Positions 34,651 through 48,371 of a stretch of 64,000 nucleotides of DNA are shown here, piece after piece. The translations under genes and the position numbers were made by a program. Source of the DNA: Microbispora rosea subsp. aerata (lineage in GTDB: Bacteria > Actinomycetota > Actinomycetes > Streptosporangiales > Streptosporangiaceae); the NCBI RefSeq assembly GCF_014647835.1, contig NZ_BMPY01000012.1, positions 62,001-126,000 of the forward strand, in the 5' to 3' direction. The notes under the pieces are model-generated. The model had not been told where the DNA came from. It saw only the letters and a list, made by a program, of their open reading frames with translations, and ran no database searches. Position 1 is the stretch's first letter. Each line of letters opens with the position of its first letter.

Positions 34651-35094
34651 TCAGGCGCGGACAGCGTCGGGCTCGGTGCTGCCGGTCTCGGCTCGGCACG
34701 GGGGGCACAGGCCCCAGTAGATGACGTCCGCCTCGTCCACCAGGTAGCCGGCGTCCGACGCCGGCTCCAGGCAGGGCGCGTGCCCCACCGCGCAGTCGAC
34801 GTCCGTGACCCGTCCGCAGCGCCGGCAGACGAGGTGGTGATGGTTGTCGCCCACTCGCGTCTCGTACCGCGTCGGACTGCCCGCGGGCTCGATGCGGCGA
34901 AGCAGCCCGCTGCGCTGCAACGCGTTCACCGAGTCGTAGACGGCTTGCAGGGACACCTGGCCGACGCGTTCGCACACGCCGCGGTGGATGGCGTCCACGT
35001 CGAGATGGTCGCCACCGCTCACGGTCCGCAGGATCGCCAGCCGGGCGGCCGTCACACGCAGTCCCGCCTGGCGAAGGCGCTCGGCGTCGTCCAC
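34651..35094 (-). CDS. Fur-family peroxide-responsive repressor (CatR/FurA/PerR type)
   Basis: A 147-residue regulator. The DNA-binding part includes RLRQAGLRVTAARLAIL and VSLQAVYDSVNALQRSGLL. HHHLVCRRCGRVTDVDC carries the regulatory metal ligands and the first CxxC; a second, CPPC, is near the C terminus, completing the structural zinc site. It sits directly upstream of katA, as furA/catR genes do with catalases. GTG at 35094 is preferred: TAGCGT lies seven bases upstream and a palindrome covers the -35. An upstream GTG at 35172 would put the operator inside the gene. Confidence 0.92.
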   Translation of the reverse strand: MDDAERLRQAGLRVTAARLAILRTVSGGDHLDVDAIHRGVCERVGQVSLQAVYDSVNALQRSGLLRRIEPAGSPTRYETRVGDNHHHLVCRRCGRVTDVDCAVGHAPCLEPASDAGYLVDEADVIYWGLCPPCRAETGSTEPDAVRA

Positions 35095-35101
35095 AGCTCC
35101 A

Positions 35102-35131
35102 ACGCTAGCAGCAAACTTGAATGACTCAAGT
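35102..35131 (-). promoter_or_regulatory. Promoter and operator of the fur-katA operon
   Basis: On the minus strand: -35 TTGAGT (35129-35124), 16-base spacer, -10 TAGCGT (35107-35102), then seven bases to the GTG. The perfect palindrome ACTTGA-GTCAT-TCAAGT (35131-35115) covers the -35. It closely resembles the mycobacterial furA box (CTTGACTnATTCCAG), so the repressor should control its own gene and katA. Confidence 0.78.
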
Positions 35132-35194
35132 AAAGGAATTACCCCAGTTTCTTGTCTCACGATCTCCCACAAGCTCCCCGGATATCGGTGAGAG

Positions 35195-36301
35195 ATGGCA
35201 TGCTCAGGTGCCGTGAGACGTCAGCCCCTCGCCCTGTCCCTGTCCGCGCTCCTCGCGTCCCCCCTCCTCGTCGCGGGGTGCAGCCCGGCGGAGAGCGAGC
35301 CCGTCCCCAGTGCGACGCAGCTCGAGGTCAAGACCGCGAAGCCGGCTCCCAAGCCGCAGCGGCGGCCCTTCACGATCTCCTTCGCGGGCGACGTGCACTT
35401 CGAAGGCGTCTTACGCAACCGGCTCGACGCCAACCCGCGTACGGCGCTCGGCCCGATCGCCGCCGTGCTGCGCAAGGCCGACCTCACCGCGCTCAACCTC
35501 GAGACGGCCATCACCACCGGGGGCACGCCCGCGCCCGGCAAGCAGTACACCTTCCGCGCCCCGGCCACCGCGTTCACCGCGCTCAAGGCCGCCGGAGTCG
35601 ATGTCGTCACGATGGCCAACAACCACGGCATGGACTACATGGAGAGCGGCCTGGCCGACACGCTCAAGGCGATCAAGACCTCGAAGTTCCCCGTCGTCGG
35701 CATCGGCGCGAACGAGACCGAGGCATATCGCCCCTTCCGCCGGACGGTGAACGGCAACCGGGTGTCGATCATCGGCGCGACCCAGGTGCTCGACTCGCAG
35801 TTCATCCAGTCGTGGACCGCCTCGGGGAGCAAGGGCGGGCTCGCCTCCGCCAAGAACGAGCCCCGTCTGCTGCGTGCCGTACGGCAGGCCCGCAAGGTCT
35901 CCGACACCGTCATCGTGTTCCTGCACTGGGGCACCGAGCTGGTCAAGTGCCCGACGCCCGTGCAGCGGAGCCTGGCGGACAAGCTCGTGGCTGCGGGGGC
36001 CGACGTGATCGTGGGCGGTCACGCACACGTCCTGCTGGGCGGCGGTTACTCCGGCCGGGCGTACGTGCACTACGGCCTGGGCAACTTCGCCTTCTACAAC
36101 TGGGGCCCGGAGACCGGGGCGACCGGGGTGCTCACTTTGACGATCAACGGCAGGAGGGTGCTCAAGGACCAGTGGACGCCCGCCCGGATCAACGGCGGTG
36201 TGCCGATCCCCCTCACGGGCAGCGCCAGGCAGCAGGCGCTCGGCGCGTACCGCGCGCTGCGCGGCTGCACCGGTCTGTCGGCCAGGCCCGGCGACGTCTG
36301 A
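35195..36301 (+). CDS. CapA-family lipoprotein (metallophosphatase fold)
   Basis: A 368-residue lipoprotein. The lipobox LVAGC ends the signal peptide at about residue 29. The CapA/PgsA-type domain follows: TISFAGDVHFEG, ALNLETAIT, TMANNHGMDYMESGL, VFLHWGTEL, IVGGHAHV and VHYGLGNFAF, which are metal-site motifs of the calcineurin-like fold. In other bacteria such proteins serve polyglutamate capsule synthesis, but lone CapA lipoproteins are common in actinomycetes with unknown substrates. Start chosen at ATG 35195; GTG 35213 is possible. It is divergent from fur. Confidence 0.88.
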   Translation: MACSGAVRRQPLALSLSALLASPLLVAGCSPAESEPVPSATQLEVKTAKPAPKPQRRPFTISFAGDVHFEGVLRNRLDANPRTALGPIAAVLRKADLTALNLETAITTGGTPAPGKQYTFRAPATAFTALKAAGVDVVTMANNHGMDYMESGLADTLKAIKTSKFPVVGIGANETEAYRPFRRTVNGNRVSIIGATQVLDSQFIQSWTASGSKGGLASAKNEPRLLRAVRQARKVSDTVIVFLHWGTELVKCPTPVQRSLADKLVAAGADVIVGGHAHVLLGGGYSGRAYVHYGLGNFAFYNWGPETGATGVLTLTINGRRVLKDQWTPARINGGVPIPLTGSARQQALGAYRALRGCTGLSARPGDV

Positions 36302-36387
36302 CCGCGCCGATAGTTCAATCTTGCCGCAAATTGGATGACTGCCCGATAACGGCTGACCACGGCGTGTGAAACAGGCAAGATGGGTGG

Positions 36388-37113
36388 GTGTCCAGCCGGT
36401 ACTTGAGTGAAGCAGGCGCTTCCGCCGTCGCCGTCGACAAGAGGGCTCGTGGGGGTAGTGAGGGAATGTCGCCGCTGTCGCCTCCCGGTGAGCCGCTGCG
36501 GCGGCGTCCTTCGCAGCGCCGCAGCGCCCGCAGAGTGCAGCGGATGCTCGACGCCTGCGCCGAGTTGCTTGACGAGGGCGGGTACGACGCCCTGACCACG
36601 ACGAGAGTGGCCGAGCGGGCCGGGGTCGCGATCGGCTCCGTCTACCAGTTCTTCCCGGACAAGCGGGCGCTCAGCCAGGCCCTGACGCGGCGCAACGTCG
36701 AGATGTTCGTCGCGCGGGTCGGGCGCCGTTTCATGGTCGAGGACTACGCCGGCTGGTGGGACGCGGTCGACGCGATCATCGACGAGTACGTCGAGATGCA
36801 CCGCAGCGTGCCCGGGTTCCGCTCGCTGCATTTCGGCGAGGTCTTCGATCTCGAACTGCTCGACTCGGTCGCCGACAACAACACCGTGATAGCCGGACGG
36901 CTTCGCGCGCTGCTCCTGGCCGAGTTCGGCCTGGCGGACAGTGAAGAGTTGGACCGTGCCATCCTCGTCGCCGTCGAGGCCGGAGACGCGGTGCTGAAGC
37001 TCGCCTTCCGGCACGACCCGAACGGTGATCCGGAAATCGTGGCCGAGGCCAAACAACTCGTCCGCGGATACCTGTCCCGCCAGCTCGCCTCCGCCGTCTC
37101 CCGGCGCGAGTAA
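36388..37113 (+). CDS. TetR-family transcriptional regulator
   Basis: A 241-residue regulator. The helix-turn-helix (RVQRMLDACAELLDEGGYDA, TTTRVAERAGVAIGSVYQFF, DKRALSQAL) is of the AcrR type. The C-terminal ligand domain has no assignable ligand. The GTG at 36388 follows CAAGAT by six bases, a near match to the leaderless pattern; ATG 36466 is an alternative and would drop 26 poorly conserved residues. No transporter or enzyme target gene is adjacent on a divergent promoter, so the regulon is unclear. The 250 bases after it show nothing. Confidence 0.9.
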   Translation: MSSRYLSEAGASAVAVDKRARGGSEGMSPLSPPGEPLRRRPSQRRSARRVQRMLDACAELLDEGGYDALTTTRVAERAGVAIGSVYQFFPDKRALSQALTRRNVEMFVARVGRRFMVEDYAGWWDAVDAIIDEYVEMHRSVPGFRSLHFGEVFDLELLDSVADNNTVIAGRLRALLLAEFGLADSEELDRAILVAVEAGDAVLKLAFRHDPNGDPEIVAEAKQLVRGYLSRQLASAVSRRE

Positions 37114-37363
37114 CGGCACAGCCCGCGCGAGGCGGTTCCCGGCATGAGGGAGGCCACCCCTGGAAGCACGGCCGGCACCCGGCGCGGCCGGTCGTTGCGC
37201 GACGCTATGTCGGCAGGGGCCGATACGGCGCGCGGTGGCGGCACACGAGTCCGCGGCGGGCTGGGAGCGCGCCGATCACGCTCGACCCGTGGCGATCGAC
37301 CCGGCCGCAGACGGGGCCGGGCGGCCGCCCGGGGGTGACACGCGGCTCTTGGTTGCCGAGGGA

Positions 37364-37771
37364 TCACTCGTGAGGGCGGTCGGGGCGGCTCGGCTCGACC
37401 GGCGCCTGGGGGCCGGGCACGGCGCGAGGGACGCCGAGCGTGGGCCACAGCCCCGGCGTGGCGCCCCGGACGTAAGCGGTGTTCTGCCACGACCTGGTGT
37501 GAGTGCGCGGCGGTATCGTGAGCTGCCGCATGCCGTCCTCGTTCGCCGGGTCCGATTGCCGTTTGGCGGTCTTGGTGCCGCCTTGGCACTCCAGCGCCGC
37601 CGCGGGTTCGAGCCTCAGTTCCATCATCTGCAACTTGGCCTGAAGCCGGGCCAGTTCGGCGCGGGCCTGGTCGAGCGCCTCGTACTGAGCCGTGACGAAC
37701 CCCGCGAAACCCGGGACCACGGCAGCGAGCACTGTCGTGGAGGCGAGAGTCAGTATCACCCGCTTGGACAT
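37364..37771 (-). CDS. Small membrane-anchored or secreted protein with a coiled coil
   Basis: A 135-residue protein. MSKRVILTLASTTVLAAVVPG is an uncleaved anchor or signal peptide. It is followed by a heptad-like helix (YEALDQARAELARLQAKLQ) and a Pro/Arg-rich tail. There is a single Cys (LECQGG). GAGGAG lies eight to nine bases before the ATG at 37771. Family unknown. It is divergent from the TPR-like gene. Confidence 0.65.
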   Translation of the reverse strand: MSKRVILTLASTTVLAAVVPGFAGFVTAQYEALDQARAELARLQAKLQMMELRLEPAAALECQGGTKTAKRQSDPANEDGMRQLTIPPRTHTRSWQNTAYVRGATPGLWPTLGVPRAVPGPQAPVEPSRPDRPHE

Positions 37772-37921
37772 GCTGTAACGCTCCTCGCCGAGCTTCGATT
37801 GGCACAGGCGTGGTGCGATATGCCCGACTATCTGCAGAGAAAAGCGCATAGTAGCCAAAGGTGTACGGAATGTTGCCTTAGCAATGCCTAGTGATGCCCT
37901 GCGAAAACAGGCCGAGATCGG

Positions 37922-37927
37922 TAGCCT
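37922..37927 (+). promoter_or_regulatory. Leaderless -10 box of the TPR-like gene
   Basis: TAGCCT is seven bases before GTG 37935. Confidence 0.5.
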
Positions 37928-37934
37928 CGGCACT

Positions 37935-38474
37935 GTGGCACATGTGACGAATGAGCAGGTGGACCGACTGCTCGAACAGGCTCTGCTGCTCGATGACCAC
38001 GGTGCCCTCGCCCGCCGCCTCGACGCGCTGGCAAAGGGGTACGAGTCGGGAGAGATGTCGAGGGCGGCGATCCTCATGCTCGCCGCGGAGGAGTGGCGCC
38101 AGGCGGGTCAGCTCGCCACCGCTCTCGACCGTTACCAGAGCGCCCTGGACGACGGCGGGGAGGTGCCCGTCGACCCGCGCGCCGGCATCGCCGACACGCT
38201 GTTCGAGCTCGACCGGCCCGACGAGGCCAGGGCCCTGATCGCCGCGATCAAAGGTGGTGACTGGAGCCCGGCCACCGCGCTGAGCATCGCCGAGACGCTT
38301 GTGGCGTACGGCGATCTCGACGCGGCGCACGAGTGGGCCACCGAGGGCATCCGGGCGTGCGGCGCGACGGGGTCGGGCATCCGCGACTCCCTGCTCCGCA
38401 CCCGCTACCGCATCAGGGTCGATCTCGGCCTGCCCGAGGACGACCTCGACGCCCTCCTCGACGTCTCTCGCTGA
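37935..38474 (+). CDS. TPR-like helical repeat protein
   Basis: A 179-residue soluble protein made of helix pairs, with tetratricopeptide-like spacing (AAEEWRQAGQLATALDRYQSAL, GIADTLFELDRPDEARALI, IAETLVAYGDLDAAHEWATE). Such proteins serve as binding scaffolds; the partner is unknown. The start at GTG 37935 is supported by the upstream TAGCCT; a longer frame from 37884 lacks signals. Related proteins are common as orphan genes in actinomycetes. Confidence 0.72.
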   Translation: MAHVTNEQVDRLLEQALLLDDHGALARRLDALAKGYESGEMSRAAILMLAAEEWRQAGQLATALDRYQSALDDGGEVPVDPRAGIADTLFELDRPDEARALIAAIKGGDWSPATALSIAETLVAYGDLDAAHEWATEGIRACGATGSGIRDSLLRTRYRIRVDLGLPEDDLDALLDVSR

Positions 38475-38690
38475 CGCGTCGCCCGCCGCCGTCCGCCGTG
38501 GCGGAGGCAGCGGGAGTGGGTCATGTGGCCGGGCACGGCAAGGCGGGACGCGGCGGGTCACCGTGACCGCGCTCGGCGAGGACGGCGATGGGCATCGTGA
38601 CACCGGCGAGGAGCACACGCTCACATCCGTCGGCGGCTGGGCGAGGAGCTTGACGGCGAACTGTCAGCGAGCGTGTCGGCGCATGAGAAA

Positions 38691-38711
38691 GGGGCCGTGA
38701 GCCACGGCCCC
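38691..38711. terminator. Perfect hairpin between convergent genes
   Basis: GGGGCCGTG (38691-38699) pairs with CACGGCCCC (38703-38711) around AGC. On the minus strand it is followed by TTT. It lies in the 335-base gap 38475-38809, which shows no gene. Confidence 0.7.
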
Positions 38712-38809
38712 CCGGTTTCCTTGTGCGGCCCGGCCGTCCGTTCCGGGCCGCCGGCCGCGAGGCGCCGTCTTCGCACCCGCCCGGGTGCGTACGGCGGATC
38801 GCGGGTTGC

Positions 38810-40189
38810 TTACGGCAGGAGCTTCTTGCCGGTCGAGGCGGCGAGATCGGTCACGGCCCGCGTGTCCGTAGCCCTGCTGAGGACGGCAGGGGCGGTGATG
38901 TCGCCGTTCGGCCGGCGCGTGGCCGCCGCGGGATACTCACGCGGCAGCAGACGCGGCACGTGCTTGCCGTCCGCGGCGTCGGGCTGCACGGCCGGGGCGA
39001 TCCCCCGCCCGCGCTCGCCGTCGTGCCGGCGGCGCTTGTCCTTGGCGCCCTTCTTGCGCTCGCCCTCCGGCAGTGAGGAGTTCTGCATGCCGGCCTTGGG
39101 GCGGCCGGCCTGACCCGCCTGGTTGGCGGATTGGTTCGCGGCCTGCCCCGGCGCCGTGGCCCCGTGCTGCTTGTGCGGGTGCTTGCGGTGGCGGCGGTCG
39201 CGCACCGGGAAGGTCTCGGTGCTCTGCTCCTGCCCCGAGGCGCCGCTCTGGTAGCTGCTGCTGTTGGAGGTGCTGGAGGGCGCGGTGGCGTCCTGCGGCG
39301 CCTGGTTCTGCGCTCCCGGCTTGCGGCTGTCCGGCTTGTGCGCCGCCCGCCCGTGTGCCGAGTCGCCGCGGGACGCGGGGCCCTCCGCCGCGCCCTCCGG
39401 CCTCGGCCGGTGGTTCTTCTTCGGGTGCCCCTCGGCGGCGGAGCGCTCCCGCTTCTCGGCGTCCGGCCCGGTCCGCAGCGCCTGCGGTTTGCAGGCGTTG
39501 GGGTTCGCGGGCTTGGCCGGGGCGGCGGCCAGGAGGGGCACGGTGCTCCTGGACGGGAACAGGGTCTTGGCGTCCGCCGCCGGAAGGGCCGGCACGCGGC
39601 GTGGCTCGGCGATGGTCTTGGTGCCGGACACGACGGTGTGCACCGGCGCGGTGACCGTCTGCGCGGGCGCGGAGATGGTCTTGACGTCGGTGGGCAGCGT
39701 CTTCGCGCCCACCGGAGCGGGCAGTGTCTTCGCGTCCACCGGGGCGGGGAGCGTCTTCGCGTCCACCGGGGCGGGGAGCGTCTTCACGTTCGCCGGTGTG
39801 GGCAGCGCCGTGCCGCCGACGGCGGGGGCGGTCTTGGCCACGCCGCTCACGGCGCTGTTGACCGGGCTCGGCAGCGTACGGGGGCCGGGGACGGCGGGCA
39901 GCGCGGCGGGCCCCGGGATGGTCCGCGTCGCGGAGGGGAGGGACTTGTGCCCCTGACCGGCGGCCATGCCGGCCGCGTCGGCGATGCTCAGCACGCCGGA
40001 CGCCGGAGCGAGGGTGGTCAGCCCTCCCGTCCGATCGTGTCCGCGGACGTCGCGGCTGTGGGCTCGGCAGGCGTCGGCCAGCGCGCCGTCCTTCGCCATC
40101 GCCGGGCCCCCGGTCAGCCAGCTCACTCCGGCGGTGACCGCCGCGAGCGCGACGCACCGCCCTCGAATACTCCGTGATGTCTTGGACAT
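38810..40189 (-). CDS. Secreted low-complexity repeat protein
   Basis: A 459-residue protein with a signal peptide (about 32 residues ending PAMA). The mature part is mostly disordered: a valine/proline region with nine-residue KTLPAPVDA repeats, a Lys/Arg/His-rich basic region (RRHRKHPHKQHG, KDKRRRHDGERG) and a C-terminal tail. Cysteines occur in DACRAHS and NACKPQ. A G-rich ribosome binding site precedes the ATG. The composition suggests cell-wall binding or a surface polymer, but there is no recognised domain. It is transcribed away from nothing obvious; clpB ends 98 bases upstream. Confidence 0.75.
   Translation of the reverse strand: MSKTSRSIRGRCVALAAVTAGVSWLTGGPAMAKDGALADACRAHSRDVRGHDRTGGLTTLAPASGVLSIADAAGMAAGQGHKSLPSATRTIPGPAALPAVPGPRTLPSPVNSAVSGVAKTAPAVGGTALPTPANVKTLPAPVDAKTLPAPVDAKTLPAPVGAKTLPTDVKTISAPAQTVTAPVHTVVSGTKTIAEPRRVPALPAADAKTLFPSRSTVPLLAAAPAKPANPNACKPQALRTGPDAEKRERSAAEGHPKKNHRPRPEGAAEGPASRGDSAHGRAAHKPDSRKPGAQNQAPQDATAPSSTSNSSSYQSGASGQEQSTETFPVRDRRHRKHPHKQHGATAPGQAANQSANQAGQAGRPKAGMQNSSLPEGERKKGAKDKRRRHDGERGRGIAPAVQPDAADGKHVPRLLPREYPAAATRRPNGDITAPAVLSRATDTRAVTDLAASTGKKLLP
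39699..39806 (-). repeat. Four 27-bp tandem repeats in the secreted protein
   Basis: Units at 39699, 39726, 39753 and 39780 (plus-strand numbering); the two middle units are identical. They encode KTLPAPVDA-type nonapeptides, with outer copies diverged. Confidence 0.9.
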
Positions 40190-40286
40190 CCACGTCCCCC
40201 TGATTGCGTACGGTAGTCCGACGAACGCCGAACGTAGCAGCGAGGGGAAAGGGCGGGGCGCGCTTGCCTCAATGGTGGGAAAGACC

Positions 40287-42875
<2,589 letters not shown>

Positions 42876-42899
42876 ATGGTCGATGCCTCGATTCGCCGG

Positions 42900-43247
42900 T
42901 CAGGCAGGTGGCAGTTCGTAGCGGACCAGTGCCCGCAACATGGTGACCTCACCCCTGAGCCGCTCCGCCTCCTCGCGCAGGCGCATGTTCTCGGTTTCGA
43001 GCTCGAGGATGCGCTTGATGCCGGCGAGGTTGATGCCGTGCTCCTGGGAGAGCCGCTGGACCTCGCGCAGCAGCACGATGTCCCTTATGGAGTAGAGCCG
43101 CCCCCGCCCCGCCGTACGGCCGGGGCTGACGAGGCCGAGCCGGTCGTACTGGCGGAGCGTCTGCGGGTGCAGCCCGGACAGCTGGGCGGCGACAGAGATC
43201 ACGTAGACGGGGGTGTCGTCGGAAAGGTCGAAAAACCTGGCATCCAT
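42900..43247 (-). CDS. hspR: Heat-shock repressor HspR (MerR family)
   Basis: A 115-residue MerR-type repressor. [20 protein letters not shown] followed by [20 protein letters not shown] is the winged helix, then a coiled coil ([20 protein letters not shown]). HspR binds HAIR inverted repeats together with DnaK and represses chaperone genes. It is the fourth gene of dnaK-grpE-dnaJ-hspR, four bases after dnaJ, so it controls its own operon through the HAIR sites at 47050-47123. Confidence 0.96.
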   Translation of the reverse strand: MDARFFDLSDDTPVYVISVAAQLSGLHPQTLRQYDRLGLVSPGRTAGRGRLYSIRDIVLLREVQRLSQEHGINLAGIKRILELETENMRLREEAERLRGEVTMLRALVRYELPPA

Positions 43248-43251
43248 CGGC

Positions 43252-44424
43252 TCACTCGCTTCTGGCCTGCTTGATCAGTTCTTCGCGAAGGTCCGGGCCT
43301 TCTGTGGCGTTCCTGAACTCCTCGAGGGCCGCGCGGGCCTTGTCGTTGAGCTTCTGGGGCACCGTGACCTGGACGGTGACCAGCAGGTCGCCCTTCGTGC
43401 CGTCCTTGCGTGGAGCCCCCCGGCCCCGCACCCGGAACGTCCGCCCGTTGGGCGTGCCCTCGGGGATGCGCAGGGTCACCGGCATCCCCCCGAGCGTCGG
43501 CACCTTGATCTCGGCGCCGAGCGCGGCCTCGGGGAAGGTGACCGGGACCGTGATGGTCAGGTTCTCCCCGCTGCGCCCGAACACGGGATGCGGCTTGACG
43601 TGGACCAGCACGTAGAGGTCACCGGCCGGCCCGCCGTTCTCGCCGGGCGCGCCCTTCCCCTTGATCCTGATCCGCTGGCCGTCGCCGACCCCGGCGGGGA
43701 TGCGGGCCTGGATGGTGCGGGTGCTCTTGCCGCGCCCGCTGCCGTCGCAGACCGGGCAGGGGTCGTCGACCACCAGGCCCCGGCCGCGGCAGTCGCGGCA
43801 CGGCTCGGAGAAGGCGAAGTTGCCGAGGTTGCGGCTGGCCGCCCCGGTTCCCTCGCAGGTCGGGCAGACCCGTGGCGTGGTGCCCGCCTTCGCCCCCGTG
43901 CCGCCGCAGGCGGTGCAGGCGGCCGAGCTGGTGAGCCGGAGAGAGACGGTGGTGCCTTCGACCGCCTCGGTGAAGCTGAGCGTCACCTCCGACTCGACGT
44001 CCTGACCGCGCCGGGGCCGGGCGGTGGTCGTGCGCGTGCCCGCGCCGCCCCGGTTGAACAGCCCCCCGAACAGGTCCCCGAACCGGTCGCCCGACCCCGA
44101 GCCGCCGAACAGGTCGCCGAGGTCGAAGCTGAAGCCGCCGCCGGTCCCGCGCGGGCCGCCCGCGCCCGCGAAACCGCCGACGCCGGACCCGAAGAGCGTG
44201 CGCGCCTCGTCGTACTCCTTGCGCCGTTTGGGGTCGGAGAGCACGTCGTAGGCCTCGGAGACCTCCTTGAACTTCTCCTCGGTCTCCTTGTTCCCCGGAT
44301 TCGCGTCGGGGTGGTACTTGCGGGCGAGCTTGCGGTACGCCTTCTTGATCTCTTCGGCGCTCGCGGTCTTGGGCACACCAAGGACGGCGTAGTAGTCCTT
44401 TTCCAGGTAGTCCTTGGTGCTCAT
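43252..44424 (-). CDS. dnaJ: Chaperone DnaJ
   Basis: A 390-residue type I Hsp40. The J domain ([20 protein letters not shown], with HPD in KYHPDANPG) stimulates DnaK. A Gly/Phe-rich linker and four CxxCxGxG zinc motifs ([32 protein letters not shown]) follow, then the substrate-binding C-terminal domains. It lies between grpE and hspR. Confidence 0.97.
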   Translation of the reverse strand: MSTKDYLEKDYYAVLGVPKTASAEEIKKAYRKLARKYHPDANPGNKETEEKFKEVSEAYDVLSDPKRRKEYDEARTLFGSGVGGFAGAGGPRGTGGGFSFDLGDLFGGSGSGDRFGDLFGGLFNRGGAGTRTTTARPRRGQDVESEVTLSFTEAVEGTTVSLRLTSSAACTACGGTGAKAGTTPRVCPTCEGTGAASRNLGNFAFSEPCRDCRGRGLVVDDPCPVCDGSGRGKSTRTIQARIPAGVGDGQRIRIKGKGAPGENGGPAGDLYVLVHVKPHPVFGRSGENLTITVPVTFPEAALGAEIKVPTLGGMPVTLRIPEGTPNGRTFRVRGRGAPRKDGTKGDLLVTVQVTVPQKLNDKARAALEEFRNATEGPDLREELIKQARSE

Positions 44425-44503
44425 CTATCGCTTCCTTCGCACGAAAGGGGAGTGAATCGGCGTCTCTCCCGATCTTTACCGATCGGGAGAGACTTCCGCG
44501 GTT

Positions 44504-47098
<2,595 letters not shown>

Positions 47099-47102
47099 AC
47101 AG

Positions 47103-47123
47103 CTTGAGTCTATGAGGCTCAAC
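47103..47123 (-). promoter_or_regulatory. HAIR operator 2
   Basis: CTTGAGT-N7-GCTCAAC: the left arm matches the HspR consensus fully, the right arm differs at two positions. It lies directly upstream of the dnaK -35 box, so the promoter is bracketed by two HAIR sites. Confidence 0.82.
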
Positions 47124-47170
47124 TTTGGGCCGCGCGGATTTGTTCCCGGCATCGCGAACGGTGATGCGGG

Positions 47171-47195
47171 CCGCCCCGTCCGGCTCTCGGGGCGG
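47171..47195 (-). terminator. Hairpin downstream of the lipoprotein gene
   Basis: CCGCCCCG (47171-47178) pairs with CGGGGCGG (47188-47195), about 28 bases past the stop of the lipoprotein gene. Confidence 0.5.
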
Positions 47196-47222
47196 GCGGC
47201 GCGGGGCCTCCCGCCAGCCGGC

Positions 47223-47690
47223 CTACTTGGCGCCGTCCACGACCTTCCGCTCGCCGAGCGGGGCCTTGAGCCGCACCTTCGTGGTTTTCTGTATCGCGAT
47301 CGCGATGCAGACGGCGTCGGGCGAACGCCGGTCCTGTCCCTCGTACAGCGTGACGGTGACCTCGCGGGCCGTCTCGGTCACGTCGACGCGGTCGAGGACG
47401 TTGCAGGGCTCCACCCCGGACCACCACACGATGTCCAAGGTCCGGCCGTCGCCGGCCGGGGTGGCGCTCTCCCACGGCACCGGGCGCGGGTTCAGGGTGT
47501 CTCCCACGGGAGTCGCGGGAGACGGGGCGCCGCTCGGCGCGCCGGACGGCGAGGCCGACACGGGCGTGCCGGGCCCGGCGTCGGCGCCGGAAGGGGTGCC
47601 CTCCGGCTGCTCGGGCGAGGCCGAGGTGGAGGAGGCTCCTCCGCAGGCGACCGCCAGGAACAGGAGGGCCACGAGCCAGAGCTTTCTCAT
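47223..47690 (-). CDS. Small lipoprotein of unknown function
   Basis: A 155-residue protein. MRKLWLVALLFLAVACGG has a lipobox ending at Cys17. A Pro/Ser/Gly linker follows, then a domain of about 80 residues (RTLDIVWWSGVEPCNVLDRVDVTET region, PDAVCIAIAIQKTTKVRL), with two cysteines that may pair. This resembles actinomycete putative lipoproteins but no function is assigned. The start at 47690 has AAGGGG close to the ATG. Confidence 0.75.
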   Translation of the reverse strand: MRKLWLVALLFLAVACGGASSTSASPEQPEGTPSGADAGPGTPVSASPSGAPSGAPSPATPVGDTLNPRPVPWESATPAGDGRTLDIVWWSGVEPCNVLDRVDVTETAREVTVTLYEGQDRRSPDAVCIAIAIQKTTKVRLKAPLGERKVVDGAK

Positions 47691-47721
47691 GCCCCTTACA
47701 CGGCTGTCAACGGCCCCCGGT

Positions 47722-48264
47722 TCACCCGCCGCCACCGGCCGATCCGGCCGCCCGCCGCGCCGTGCCCCGGCGGCACGTCAGCACGCGGGTGACGCTTCCG
47801 TCGTCTTCGGCTATGTCCCGGACGTGCTCGAAGCCGATCCGGTCCAGCACGGCCAGCGAGGCGCTGTTCGGCGCCGCCACGGTGGCGTACACCTCCGTGA
47901 GCCCCATGACGTCGAAGCCGTAGGCGACGATCGCCCCGGCCAGTTCTCTTCCCAGGCCGGATCCCCACAGTGCGGGGGTCAGCGCGTAGACGATCTCATA
48001 GCCTTCCGCCACGTCCGTCGGCTTGATCTCGGCGTGTCCCGCGAAGCGGCCGTTGTGGCGGACGGCCCACACGTCGAACGCGTCCAAGGCGTAGACCTTC
48101 GTGAAGATCCGCCCGAACAGGGCACGGCACTCCGCCTCGCCGGTGGGGCCGTCGCCCATCCACCGCGACACTCTCCGGTCCTGGAACAGGGCCACGAAGT
48201 CTTCCTGGTCGTCGGGGACGTAGGGCTCCAGCAGCAGGCGCTCGGTGCGCAGAGTCGGGGTCAC
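47722..48264 (-). CDS. GNAT acetyltransferase (RimJ/RimL-like)
   Basis: A 180-residue acetyltransferase: TLRTERLLLEPYVPDDQEDF is the start typical of the RimL group. EIVYALTPALWGSGLGRELA contains the acetyl-CoA pyrophosphate-binding loop (a GxGLG variant), followed by VAAPNSASLAVLDRIGFE. Substrate unknown: protein N termini or small amines. The GTG at 48264 follows TAACTT by eight bases. Confidence 0.88.
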   Translation of the reverse strand: MTPTLRTERLLLEPYVPDDQEDFVALFQDRRVSRWMGDGPTGEAECRALFGRIFTKVYALDAFDVWAVRHNGRFAGHAEIKPTDVAEGYEIVYALTPALWGSGLGRELAGAIVAYGFDVMGLTEVYATVAAPNSASLAVLDRIGFEHVRDIAEDDGSVTRVLTCRRGTARRAAGSAGGGG

Positions 48265-48272
48265 GCGCCGCG

Positions 48273-48278
48273 AAGTTA
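48273..48278 (-). promoter_or_regulatory. Leaderless -10 box of the GNAT gene
   Basis: TAACTT on the minus strand, eight bases before GTG 48264. Confidence 0.42.
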
Positions 48279-48371
48279 CACATACAGCACTCATTCGGAC
48301 AATTCACTTTTCTTCGGTCTCGTCCGTCGCGTCCGCGCGCGGCGGCGACGGACGCCCTGCCGCCGCACGGG

